Assembly (NCBI GenBank): GCA_020634155.1
Contig: JACKCI010000001.1
Span: forward strand, 1,798,001-1,862,000
Origin: Anaerolineales bacterium
Lineage (GTDB): Bacteria; Chloroflexota; Anaerolineae; Aggregatilineales; J027
Length of the DNA stretch: 64,000 bases
Direction of reading: 5' to 3'
The notes under the pieces were generated by a model, which saw only the letters and a list, made by a program, of their open reading frames with translations, made no database searches and was not told where the DNA came from. Position numbers and translations under genes: made by a program. Positions 49,859 through 59,064 of the stretch are shown in pieces (position 1 is the stretch's first letter; every line of letters begins with the position of its first letter).

Positions 49859-50914
49859 ATGCGTCCAGAAGCCCTCAGTCACCTGCGCTGCCCCCAATCC
49901 CATGAAGTGCTAGACTTACACCCATTTGCCACCGATGGCCCGCATATCATGAGTGGTGTGTTGGTCTCATCAGCAGCATGGTATCCCATCATCGATGGCA
50001 TCCCGCGCTTGCTGCCCCATCAGCCATGGCCGACCTTTGCTGCTGACCATGCCGAGGCATTGAACCAGCTAGGGTTTTCAACAGCCACGCCATCGCCCCC
50101 CCCCAATAAACTGCAACACCAGACGAGTACCCTATTTGGCTATGAATGGCAGCTTTTTCGGCGCTTTGGCTGGGATGACCCCGTGTATAACTTGGCATGG
50201 AGCCGCAACCGCTTCGCAGAGATGACCCTTATCCAGCCCGACGAATGGGCCGATAAGTTGGTCTTAGATGCGGGCTGTGGCAATGGGCGCTATAGCTATT
50301 GCGCCGCCGAGCAAGGAGCAACGGTCTATGCCGTAGACTTGGGCGCAGGCGTCGAGGCTGCTTTTGCCAACACCCGCGATTTATCGACTGTGCATGTTAT
50401 CCAAGGCGATATCTTTCAATTGCCCTTTGCGCCCGCCACCTTTGATACCGTGTTTTCGGTAGGGGTCTTGATGCACACGGGTGATGCACAGCGGGCGGCC
50501 CATGCCCTGTGTGAATTGACCAAGACCACCCTCGCCGTCACCGTCTATGGCAGGGGCAACATCTTCTATGAGGCCATCGATGGCGGATTGCGAGCCATCA
50601 CCACCCGCCTCTCCATCGCCAATCTACACCGTTTTGTGGAGGTTGTGCTTGCGATACGGTGTATCCTTGACCGCCTGTACCTGACACGTTGGGTGCAGCA
50701 TCGCTTGGGGGAATGGGACGAGCATCCTCATTGTGTCTTTGACTGGTATGGGGCACCGATTGCCACTCATCACAACCTAGAAGAAGTCGCATTATGGATG
50801 TTGGAGCGCGGACTGGCTATTGAACAAGCCAGCCCTATGAAATCCGCTAATCGATGGTGGGAGCTACTAGGTGCAACGGCGGCCCCAATTACGGTGCGGG
50901 CTGCACGACGTTAG
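49859..50914 (+). CDS. Class I SAM-dependent methyltransferase with Trm112-like N-terminus
   Basis: 351 aa. Residues 1-55 look like a Trm112-type domain that has lost most cysteines (LRCPQSHEVLDL; IIDGIPRLLP). The Rossmann methyltransferase core follows: motif I VLDAGCGNGRYSY near 140, VYAVDLG, and VIQGDIFQLPF. Similar proteins modify small molecules or sugars. Substrate unknown. Its 3' end overlaps the converging methyltransferase by 4 nt. Confidence 0.85.
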   Translation: MRPEALSHLRCPQSHEVLDLHPFATDGPHIMSGVLVSSAAWYPIIDGIPRLLPHQPWPTFAADHAEALNQLGFSTATPSPPPNKLQHQTSTLFGYEWQLFRRFGWDDPVYNLAWSRNRFAEMTLIQPDEWADKLVLDAGCGNGRYSYCAAEQGATVYAVDLGAGVEAAFANTRDLSTVHVIQGDIFQLPFAPATFDTVFSVGVLMHTGDAQRAAHALCELTKTTLAVTVYGRGNIFYEAIDGGLRAITTRLSIANLHRFVEVVLAIRCILDRLYLTRWVQHRLGEWDEHPHCVFDWYGAPIATHHNLEEVALWMLERGLAIEQASPMKSANRWWELLGATAAPITVRAARR

Positions 50915-51672
50915 GCCTTGCGTCCACTGATATAGATATTGTGGTTGACAAATGAGACATCGGGCGTGTCGAGTTCTTGCACCATCATCCATTCTGGCGC
51001 GGTGCGGAGGCGTTCAAGTAATTCAGCGGTCACTTCAGGGCTGCAACTTTGGCGCTCGGCCCACGGCCCAAAAGGTATGCGCTTGATGGTCAGGCGAACC
51101 TGCTCCACGACCAACCCCGCCGCCTCAAACATGGCCCGCCATTCCCCCTCTGTGAAGGCAAGGTTATGGCTGGGGTCGCGCAGCCGTTCAAAGGACTCAG
51201 CATAGTCGGCCACGGTGGGGTCATCCGAGCGCAGATGGTCTTGAATCACCATCCGTCCACCGACCTTGAGTACCCGTGCCACCTCTTGCACAAAACGCGC
51301 CGCATTCGGGAAATGATGCGGGGCAATACGGCAAGTCACCAAATCAAAAGCGTCATCATCAAAAGGCAAGTCTTCCGCATCGGCATAGCGGAACTCGACA
51401 TTGGTCACGCCCTGTTCGGTGATATGGACACGGGCCGCTTCTAGCATCTGCTGGGCAATATCCGACGCGATGACCGAGGCCACATGCGGCGCAAAGGCCA
51501 GCGCGGTATGGCCTCCACCCGTTGCCACATCCAACATCGTCCAATGGGCTTGAGGTTGCGCCATTTCAACAAGACGGCCTAGCTCATCGGTGCGGGTATG
51601 GGCTTCGCTGTTGACATAGCGTTGGGCAAATTGGTTGAAACGTTGCTGCGAAAGGGTCTTGGGGTCAGTCAT
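50911..51672 (-). CDS. Class I SAM-dependent methyltransferase (UbiE/COQ5-like)
   Basis: 253 aa. Motif I is MLDVATGGGHTALAF, followed by IASDIAQQMLEAAR, FRYADAEDLPFDDDAFD and EVARVLKVGGRMVIQD, the usual Methyltransf_11 order. The C-terminal part (PFGPWAERQ) is of the MerR-type small-molecule group. The neighbouring divergent LysR gene may control it. Substrate not assigned. Confidence 0.9.
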   Translation of the reverse strand: MTDPKTLSQQRFNQFAQRYVNSEAHTRTDELGRLVEMAQPQAHWTMLDVATGGGHTALAFAPHVASVIASDIAQQMLEAARVHITEQGVTNVEFRYADAEDLPFDDDAFDLVTCRIAPHHFPNAARFVQEVARVLKVGGRMVIQDHLRSDDPTVADYAESFERLRDPSHNLAFTEGEWRAMFEAAGLVVEQVRLTIKRIPFGPWAERQSCSPEVTAELLERLRTAPEWMMVQELDTPDVSFVNHNIYISGRKA

Positions 51673-51719
51673 CGGTGCCTCCTGTGCGATTGATGACTCA
51701 ACAATAACCCGACTTGCCC

Positions 51720-51764
51720 TATACTAGAAGGGTATCCAACCAAAGCTAGGTATAAACAAAATTT
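51720..51764 (+). promoter_or_regulatory. LysR-type binding site and leaderless-type promoter
   Basis: ATAC-N7-GTAT (51721-51735) fits the T-N11-A LysR box in the 92-bp divergent region. TATAAA at 51751-51756 lies 8 bases before the ATG with no Shine-Dalgarno between, as expected for a leaderless mRNA. Confidence 0.5.
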
Positions 51765-52649
51765 ATGGAAATCGGACAACTGGAAGCCTTCATTCGTGCC
51801 TATCGAGATGGCAGCTTTACCCGTGCTGCTGAATCGTTGAACTTAACCCAGCCTGCCGTCAGCACCCGCATTCAAAGCCTAGAGGCCGAATTGGGCGGGG
51901 CCGTCTTTGAGCGCCAAGGCCGTGAATTGCGCCTAACCCCCTTGGGTGAGCGTTTCTTGCCCTATGCCGAGCGCATCTTGGCGGTCATGAATGATGGCTT
52001 GCAGGCGGTCAAGGATTTTCGGCAAGGGCGGATTGGGCAGGTCAAGATTGCGGCCCCCACCCCCTTGGTGCTGAGTTTCTTGGTCGATGCCTTGGAGCGC
52101 TTTCGGCGTGAGTATCCGTCGGTGGATGTACTGATACGCGAGCGCAACAAGACCACCATTCTGGACATGCTGCATGACAAGACCATCACGCTGGGGCTGG
52201 TCAACGCGCCCGTGTTCGATAGCCGCATGGTGACGCTGGCCGAGTTTCATGACCCGATACAGGCGGTGGTCAGCAGCCAGCACCCCCTCGCCCAAGCCGG
52301 GCCGATGCCAATGGAGGCCATTCATCAGCACACCATCTTCCGCGTCTCGATGTTCCCACAGATGACGGCCTTCATGGATGAGTTGGTCGAGCATGGGCGG
52401 CAAGGCAGCGGTGGGGCCGTGATTGCCGTGCCGATGGTGATGGCCTTGCAACTGGTCACAATGGGGCAAGGCGTGACATTCTTGCCGGAGAGCTATGTGC
52501 GGCCTGCGGTGGCGCGGGGCGAGTTGGCGGTGCTGACAATTGCCGATATGCCGCCGCTGGTCAGTCGGCCCGTGCTAATTGCCGTGCGGGAGCGCGAGTT
52601 GGACAAGGTGCATCAGGCGTTTGTGGAGGTGTTTACTAAACTATATTAA
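51765..52649 (+). CDS. LysR-family transcriptional regulator
   Basis: 294 aa. N-terminal winged helix (FIRAYRDGSFTRAAESLNLTQPAVS, quoted in part) and a C-terminal periplasmic-binding-like ligand domain. Divergent from the UbiE-like methyltransferase gene, which is a probable target. Start ATG follows a TATAAA box by 8 bases and no ribosome site is visible. Confidence 0.93.
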   Translation: MEIGQLEAFIRAYRDGSFTRAAESLNLTQPAVSTRIQSLEAELGGAVFERQGRELRLTPLGERFLPYAERILAVMNDGLQAVKDFRQGRIGQVKIAAPTPLVLSFLVDALERFRREYPSVDVLIRERNKTTILDMLHDKTITLGLVNAPVFDSRMVTLAEFHDPIQAVVSSQHPLAQAGPMPMEAIHQHTIFRVSMFPQMTAFMDELVEHGRQGSGGAVIAVPMVMALQLVTMGQGVTFLPESYVRPAVARGELAVLTIADMPPLVSRPVLIAVRERELDKVHQAFVEVFTKLY

Positions 52650-52713
52650 TATATTTTATAACAGAACAAAAAGATATATAATATAAAAGTTACAATGCTT
52701 TGGGGAGTAAAAA

Positions 52714-53507
52714 ATGTTTTTCAAACCTCTTGACCGTATGTGGGAACGTGTTGAAACTGCTAAAGATCATTCGGATACTGACCTTTTTTTGAGTCTCATG
52801 TACTTAGGTGAGATGACATTAAAGTTAACCGCAGTAGGATTAGTTGCAGCGATAAATGATGGAAAAGAACGCCATAGATATAGGCAGCATTATCAATTAG
52901 TTAGAGCCAGCGGAATCGGAGATTGGAGCAAAGTAATAGATGAAGTTTTAACTGGCGCGAGTTCTCAGCATTTGTCAACATATGCTTATAAAGAACAGAA
53001 CGAGTTAATTTCGGTAAACAAGGCAGGTACTTGGCAATACAATGCAGTCAATCTAATTACAGAGTGCTTAAGTGCCATTGATCTACAAACCGAAGCGGCT
53101 TCCAAAAAGGTTTCTGCCCGACAATGGTTTCAGCTGTTCACCAATTTGCGAAACAAAACAAGAGCACATGGAGCTATCCCGTCACGCAAATACAGTGAAA
53201 TTAACAACAATCTCGAAGAATCTATGCTTGCGATTATTCAGAACTTCTCCCTGTTCCAAAGACCTTGGGCATATTTGCATCAAAACCTGTCTGGAAAATA
53301 CCGTGTAACTAAATGGTCACCACGTGCAGAGACTCTCGATTTCTTAAAAGTAAGGCACAATCGAGATATAAAACTTCCCAATGGAATATATATCCATTTT
53401 GACGAAACACAAGAAATTAATGGACTGGTCAAAATTGAATTAATCGATTCAGATGCTGACGCATCGGATTTTTTCTTTGCAAACGGTGGTTTTAATGGAA
53501 AAAGATA
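52714..53507 (+). pseudogene. HEPN-STAND protein, 5' fragment (split by IS copy 2)
   Basis: 264 codons before the insertion, AT-rich. The N-terminal domain is helical with LFTNLRNKTRAHG at 141-153, where R146-x5-H152 fits the HEPN ribonuclease motif. A beta-rich stretch follows (DFLKVRHNRDIKLPNG). At 53508 the frame enters the IS. Removing the IS and one ATA copy fuses it in frame to the ATPase part at 54758 (KRYEMLSY), giving 874 aa. HEPN plus STAND architecture is seen in bacterial NLR-like defence proteins. Confidence 0.8.
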
Positions 53508-53562
53508 TGTAGTGAACCCAAAAAATTGGACACAAAAATACACTGACATATTTTAGCGTCAG

Positions 53563-54381
53563 TTAAGATAACGGTGCTACCCATTGTGCCTCAAATTCGC
53601 TAGGAGCGAGATACCCCAAGGCAGAATGAATGCGTTTATGGGTATAGACATCTTCTAGGAAACGCCCGATAGACCGATAAGCATGATGAAAATCCTCGTA
53701 TTCGGATAAATCAATCTCCTCCTCCCGGATGGTTCGCATGAGGCGTTCGGCAAAGCCGTTTTCTTCGGGCTTGCCCACTGCCGCCATACTGATTTGAATG
53801 TGATGGTGCTGCAACAAATCGGTGTAATCATCGCAGGCGTACTGCCAGCCTTGGTCACTATGGTGGATGTCTGGGACACGCTCTAGGAGTGCGCGTTGCA
53901 GGGCGGTGAGGGTGAGCGTGCGATCCAGTGATCGGCTGAGATGCCAGCCACGTACCGCCCGCGTGAACACATCCATAATGACCGCTAAATACACAAACTC
54001 ACGGTGCAACCGTACATAGGTGATATCCGCGACCCAGAGGTGTTCAGGATGAGCGGCAGCAAGGTCTTTGACTAGGTTCGGATAGCGTCCAAAATCGTGC
54101 CGACTGTTCGTGGTGCGCGTTTTGCGGCGTTTCTGGGGGCGTTGTAAGCCCATTTGAGCCATCATACGCCGAATGCGCTTATGATTGACCGTCCACCCCG
54201 TCCGTTGGAGCAAAACGGTGATACGCCGATAGCCATAGGTCGGGTACTGGGCGGCGAGGTCTTGAACGACCACGCGCAACGCGCTGTCATCCAGCTCAAC
54301 TCCTTGATGGTAGAAGCTGCTACGCGGCAAATCCAGCACCGCACAGATCGTGCTCACGGGATACTCGTCCTTCAAGTGCAT
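53563..54381 (-). CDS. IS3-family transposase OrfB, copy 2
   Basis: Identical 272-aa product to the copy-1 OrfB, with the same three catalytic acids (WVADITYV, HHSDQGWQY, KPEENGFAERL). Expected to work as the OrfAB fusion. Confidence 0.95.
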   Translation of the reverse strand: MHLKDEYPVSTICAVLDLPRSSFYHQGVELDDSALRVVVQDLAAQYPTYGYRRITVLLQRTGWTVNHKRIRRMMAQMGLQRPQKRRKTRTTNSRHDFGRYPNLVKDLAAAHPEHLWVADITYVRLHREFVYLAVIMDVFTRAVRGWHLSRSLDRTLTLTALQRALLERVPDIHHSDQGWQYACDDYTDLLQHHHIQISMAAVGKPEENGFAERLMRTIREEEIDLSEYEDFHHAYRSIGRFLEDVYTHKRIHSALGYLAPSEFEAQWVAPLS

Positions 54382-54383
54382 GG

Positions 54384-54689
54384 CTATTTCCCGTTTCTCT
54401 CGCGTGTCCCATTCAGCAAGCTCGATGCTTTTTTTGCAATCTCTAGCTCCATCGTCAGCCTCCCGATCATGCGTTCCAGTTCGGCGATCCGCTCTTGCTC
54501 CCCACTGCTCTCGCCGCCTTTCTCGAATGCCTGCGGTGCAGCTGCCAGAAATTGTTGTTTCCAGTTACCAACCATCTGAGAGGTCAGTTGATGCTCACGG
54601 CATAGCTCTGCCATACTTTTCTCGCCCGACAACAATTGCAGGACGACTTGGCTTTTGAATCCCGGTGTAAATTTCCGTTTCTTCTTCAT
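54384..54689 (-). CDS. IS3-family transposase OrfA, copy 2
   Basis: Identical 101-aa product to the copy-1 OrfA: N-terminal helix-turn-helix and C-terminal leucine-zipper-like helix. Confidence 0.95.
   Translation of the reverse strand: MKKKRKFTPGFKSQVVLQLLSGEKSMAELCREHQLTSQMVGNWKQQFLAAAPQAFEKGGESSGEQERIAELERMIGRLTMELEIAKKASSLLNGTRERNGK
54428..54435 (-). promoter_or_regulatory. Programmed -1 frameshift site A7G, IS copy 2
   Basis: The same AAAAAAAG near the end of orfA as in copy 1. Confidence 0.75.
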
Positions 54690-54754
54690 GTGAACCTTTC
54701 CACTTATGGACTATGTTACTTTAACCTCATGTCCAATCTCAGGGGTTCACTACA

Positions 54755-56588
54755 ATATGAGATGTTATCTTACATCAATGGAATAAGAATAGATTGCGAT
54801 GTTAAACCTTATCTTGGACCCATTACCAATCTACCATCAAGCGAAACGGAAGGGCTACCCGAGCTGGAAGCACGAGGACAAACACTGGTTACCGTTCCTC
54901 CACCACAACAAGGATATATTGAACGTGGCAGGCTAGAAGATGAGTTATATTATGAATTAGCCACAACCGATCACCATAGAATCGTGACATTAGTAGGACG
55001 AGGAGGCATTGGAAAAACGTGGCTTGCTCTAACAGTTTTAAATCGCATAGCACAGTTAGACAAGTTCTCTGCCATTCTATGGTTCAGTGCTCGTGACATA
55101 GATTTACTTCCAGATGGAGCAAAATTAGTCAAACCTCATGTTCTGACTGAAAAAGACATTGCTAACGAATTCTCACGATTGGTTGCTCCTTATGTTATGA
55201 ATTCAGAGAGTTATCAGTCAAAGGATTTTAATCCAATGGATTTTCTCCGTGAAAATCTAACAAGGAGTTCATTGGGCGGCCCAATACTATTCGTATTTGA
55301 TAATTTCGAAACAGTAAAAAGCCCTGCCGAGCTTTTTAGTTGGCTTGATTCTTATTTGAGATTACCTAATAAAGCTCTAATTACAACGCGATTTAGAGAC
55401 TTCAAGGGTGATAATCCTGTGCATGTACATGGCATGACAGAGGACGAGTGTAACAAGCTAGTTGATAGGACTGCTAAATCGCTAGGAGTATTCCATCTCA
55501 TCACAGAGGAATATAGACAAGATTTGTATACCGAGTCAGGGGGGCATCCCTATGTTGTGAAAATTCTCTTGGGTGAAGTAGCAAAATTCAAGCAAGCCAG
55601 AAAAGTAGAGCGTATTATTGCCACCCAAGATGATTTATTAGAAACCTTATTTGAACGAACATTTTCGAGGCTAACATTAGTCGCCAAGCGAGTGTTTTTG
55701 ACGCTCTGTAGCTGGAAATCTATGGTTCCACAGTTAGCCTTAGAGGCTATTTTATTAAGACCAAGTAATGAAAAGATGGATGTAACGCAAGCAATTGATG
55801 AACTTTATACAAGTTCATTAATAGAGATAACAGATTCTGAGCAGGACAATCAACCTTTTTTATCAGTTCCATTGGTTGCTTCTGTATTCGGGCAGAGAAA
55901 ACTTGAAATTACTCCGATGAAATCAGCTATTCAAGCTGATGTAGAGCTTTTACAGTATTTTGGAGCCGCCAAGCCAGTAGATATCCAGCAAGGAATAGCC
56001 CCACGTGTCAAAAGGTTATTTCAGACTATAGCTAGCAAGGTATACCAAGCGAATTCAAACCTAGAAGAATATATACCTATTTTGGAGCTTATTGCCCGTA
56101 AATATCCGCCAGCTTGGTTGCTACTTTCAGAATTATATGAAGAACAGGAGGAGCGAGAAAAAGTCAAAGACTCTCTTCTGTCTTATCTCGAATTTTCAAC
56201 TGATGGTACACAAAAAAGAGATGTCTGGCGTAAACTGGCATATCTTTACCGTAGCGACGGAGAAGACGTGAAAGAAGTTCACGCAAGAATTGAAGTCTGT
56301 CAATTTCCTGAAACTCGCTATGAGGAGATTAGTAGCACAGCAAATATTCTTAATCAAAAACTCCGAAAGCAAGCCTTTGACGAAAAAGCCGTCATGGCTA
56401 GAATCCTCGTCGAATTGATGGAAAGTCGCATAAGTGAAGCCAATGCTACCGATTGTTCTAGGTTGGCTTGGTTATGTCTTCACATGTACGACAATCAAAA
56501 AGCTCTACAATATGCTCATCACGGACTTCAAATTGAACCCGACAATGTCCATTGTCGAAACATCATCAGTAGTTTCAATGGAGAATGA
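54755..56588 (+). pseudogene. HEPN-STAND protein, 3' fragment: NB-ARC-like ATPase and helical repeats
   Basis: Carries the ATPase: Walker A GRGGIGKTWLAL (345-356 of the rejoined protein), Walker B ILFVFDNFETV near 441-451, an arginine-bearing ALITTRFRDF sensor, and GGHPYVVKILLGE. A winged-helix stretch follows (about 610-680 of the rejoined protein), and degenerate TPR-like helices end the protein (NQKALQYAHHGLQIEPDN). The frame extends left into the IS, so a HEPN-less ATPase could still be made from an IS-borne start. AT-rich, unlike the core genome. Confidence 0.8.
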
Positions 56589-56593
56589 TAGAC

Positions 56594-56628
56594 AAAAGTG
56601 TGTACCAATATAGTATGTTGGTACACAC
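56594..56628 (-). terminator. Terminator after the aldehyde dehydrogenase gene
   Basis: GTGTGTACCA (56598-56607) pairs perfectly with TGGTACACAC (56619-56628), 10 bp with an 11-nt loop. On the minus strand a TTTT run follows. Confidence 0.65.
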
Positions 56629-56644
56629 TAGTAGCACTCATATT

Positions 56645-58087
56645 TTAGCGGATATTGCCAATCGAGACCAGCTTGGTCTCCAGATAATCCTCTAGGCCCT
56701 CGGCTCCTGCTTCAGCCCCCAGCCCACTGGCCTTCCAGCCCACAAACGGCGCTTCGGTGGCCTGCGGATACCATTCATTGACGCCCACCAAGCCAAACTC
56801 AAGCCCCTCATAGGCTTTAATGGCGGTGTTGAGGTCATTCGTCCAGACATAGGCCGCCAAGCCATAGGGGGTCTGGTTCGCCATGTAGATGGCCTCATCG
56901 ACATCGTTAAAGGTAGTGATAGGCATCACTGGCCCAAAGATTTCCTCATGATAGAGGCGTTGGTCGAGCGCGACATTGGTGACCACCGTCGGCTGATAGA
57001 AGAAGCCCTTGTCCATGCCCGCAGGACGGCTGCCCCCCGTCAAGACCGTAGCCCCATGCGCCACCCCCTCCATGACCAACGACTCGATGCGGCCCCGTTG
57101 GCGCTCATTGATAATCGGCCCGACCGCGACATCCGATTCAAGGCCATTGCCGACCTTAAGGGCTTCGACGGCTGGCACGACCGTATCAATGAATTGCTGC
57201 AAGGCCGACTCCTGCACCATGAAGCGCTGCGGGCCTGTGCAAGCCTGCCCCGCGTTCCAATACTTGGTGCTGACGGCCCCTTTCGCTACACGGGCAATAT
57301 CCGCGTCGGGGAAGACAATCACGGGGGCATTGCCGCCCAATTCCAAACCAAGGCGGGTAAAGGTACGCGCCGACCCTTCCATCAAGATACGCCCGACCTC
57401 GGTGCTGCCCGTGAAGCTAATCTTGCGGCAATCGGGATGGTCGAGCATGGCCTGACCGATGGGGGCTGGTTCACCGTTAATCAGGTTCATAACACCTGTG
57501 GGAATGCCAGCCTCGACCAAGATGTTGGTCATCTCCATAGCGGTCAGGGGCGTATCTTCGGCGGGCTTGGCAACCACCGTACACCCCGCAGCAAGGGCGG
57601 CGGCCCATGCACGGGCGGTGTTATAGGCCGGGAAGTTCCATGCCGTGATAACGCCCACCACCCCAATCGGCTGCTTGATGACCGTCATGCGCTTACGGGG
57701 TACACGTGAGGGGATGGTGCGTCCATAAACGCGCTTGCATTCTTCGGCGAACCACTCGAACAAATCGGCGGCAGTGAACCATTCGCCCCGTGATTGGGAT
57801 AGCGGCTTGCCACATTCAAGGGTGGTGGTGCGAGCCAGTTCATCCAAGCGGCTCCGCATGATGTCGGAGGCTTTCTTGAGGATAGCGGCGCGTTTATAGG
57901 CGGTCTGGTTGGCCCATTCAGGGAAGGCACGGGCGGCGGCCTCAATCGCGGCGTTGGCGTCGTCAGCCGTGCCATAGGGGACGGTCTGCACCACTTCCTC
58001 TGTGGCAGGATTGATAACCTCCCATGTGCCGCCATTGCTGGCCTCTACCCATTCGCCGTTGATGTATTGTTTGTAAATGTAGGTCAT
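56645..58087 (-). CDS. NAD(P)-dependent aldehyde dehydrogenase (succinate-semialdehyde type)
   Basis: 480 aa. AWNFPAYNTARAWAAALAAG and VVAKPAEDTPLTA form the cofactor site, FTGSTEVGR is the Rossmann turn, LELGGNAP carries the general-base Glu and GQACTGPQRF the catalytic Cys. The overall pattern is closest to succinate-semialdehyde/glutarate-semialdehyde dehydrogenases, but related aldehydes are possible. Confidence 0.92.
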   Translation of the reverse strand: MTYIYKQYINGEWVEASNGGTWEVINPATEEVVQTVPYGTADDANAAIEAAARAFPEWANQTAYKRAAILKKASDIMRSRLDELARTTTLECGKPLSQSRGEWFTAADLFEWFAEECKRVYGRTIPSRVPRKRMTVIKQPIGVVGVITAWNFPAYNTARAWAAALAAGCTVVAKPAEDTPLTAMEMTNILVEAGIPTGVMNLINGEPAPIGQAMLDHPDCRKISFTGSTEVGRILMEGSARTFTRLGLELGGNAPVIVFPDADIARVAKGAVSTKYWNAGQACTGPQRFMVQESALQQFIDTVVPAVEALKVGNGLESDVAVGPIINERQRGRIESLVMEGVAHGATVLTGGSRPAGMDKGFFYQPTVVTNVALDQRLYHEEIFGPVMPITTFNDVDEAIYMANQTPYGLAAYVWTNDLNTAIKAYEGLEFGLVGVNEWYPQATEAPFVGWKASGLGAEAGAEGLEDYLETKLVSIGNIR

Positions 58088-58152
58088 GTGTCTGCTCCAT
58101 GTCTGATTTGGCGACCCCTATTGTCGTCAATTGCGGCGATTTTTTCAAAAAG

Positions 58153-59013
58153 TTAACCCACAACTGACTTAAAAGTTTTAATCGCTGCCAAATGTTGGCG
58201 GGCATCATACCCCACACCCATCGTATTGACGCAGAGATGAGTCGCGCCGAAATCACGCCATTGCTGCACCACGCCCGCCCATTGCGATTGAGGATAATCA
58301 CGCAAGGTGATAATGTTGTCGAAGCCAAAAGCTTGGGGGTCGCGTCCGGCCTCGCGGATATAGCCTTGCAGCATTTCCCACTTGGGAGCCGCCTTCTCCA
58401 CCGAGCCAAAGTTGGGCATCCAGCCGTCGCCAATACGCGCCATGCGCCGCATCACAGCATCGGCTCCCCCACCGAACCAAATCGGGATGGGCCGCTGGAT
58501 GGGCATCGGATTGAGGCCCGCGTCGGGGATGCTATGATACTGCCCTTGGAAAGTGACCAGTGGTTGTGTCCAGAGTTGGCGCATAACCGCCACCTGCTCC
58601 TCGACCCGCTTGCCGCGATTGGTGAATTGCTCATTGAGCGCTTCATACTCGACCGCATTCCAGCCAATCCCGATGCCCAAGCGCAGCCGCCCGCTCGATA
58701 GCACATCCAACTCAGCGGCCTGTTTAGCGACAAGGGCCGTCTGGCGTTGGGGCAGAATCACAATGCGGGTGGCGAACTCGATACGCTCGGTCAGGGCTGC
58801 CATATAAGCAAAGAGCATGAATATCTCATGGAAGGCGGTTTGATAAGTATAGGGGCCGGTCCAACCACCGGGTCGGTCGGGGTTGGCTCCCAACACATGG
58901 TCATAGACCGCCAGATACTCATAGCCAAGACCCTCAGCCGTTTGGGTATAGTCTTTGATTAACGCCGTATCATTGCCAAATTCAAGTTGTGGAAACACGA
59001 CACCGATTTTCAT
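58153..59013 (-). CDS. LLM-class (F420-dependent type) oxidoreductase
   Basis: About 286 aa. Luciferase-like TIM barrel: MKIGVVFPQLEFG at the start, ERIEFATRIVILPQR, LGIGIGWNAVEYEAL and PIWFGGGADAVMRRMARIGDGW. The family uses F420 or flavin; this subgroup (Rv-type F420) is inferred to use F420. The frame extends to 59133, but ATG 59013 follows AGGAGAGAGGTTCAAT. Substrate unknown. Confidence 0.88.
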   Translation of the reverse strand: MKIGVVFPQLEFGNDTALIKDYTQTAEGLGYEYLAVYDHVLGANPDRPGGWTGPYTYQTAFHEIFMLFAYMAALTERIEFATRIVILPQRQTALVAKQAAELDVLSSGRLRLGIGIGWNAVEYEALNEQFTNRGKRVEEQVAVMRQLWTQPLVTFQGQYHSIPDAGLNPMPIQRPIPIWFGGGADAVMRRMARIGDGWMPNFGSVEKAAPKWEMLQGYIREAGRDPQAFGFDNIITLRDYPQSQWAGVVQQWRDFGATHLCVNTMGVGYDARQHLAAIKTFKSVVG

Positions 59014-59064
59014 ATTGAACCTCTCTCCTCGCTTAATAGGTAATAGGGGCAAAGGAGACCGCCC

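Larger units (their letters stand above)
53508..54754 (-). mobile_element. IS3-family insertion sequence, copy 2 (1247 bp)
   Basis: Same ends, length and orientation as copy 1, offset 9560 bp, and the transposase products are identical. It is flanked by the 3-bp direct repeat ATA (53505-53507 and 54755-54757), the expected target duplication. It splits a HEPN-STAND gene. Its right end supplies in-frame start codons (54636 and 54729) to the downstream ATPase fragment. Confidence 0.95.

Noticed and set aside
43948..54754. Composite transposon formed by the two IS copies
   Set aside because: Each copy splits its own gene that rejoins in frame, so they inserted independently; the segment did not arrive as a unit.
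56948..57709. 253-codon ORF antisense to aldehyde dehydrogenase
   Set aside because: Antisense shadow; the dehydrogenase motifs on the other strand are complete.
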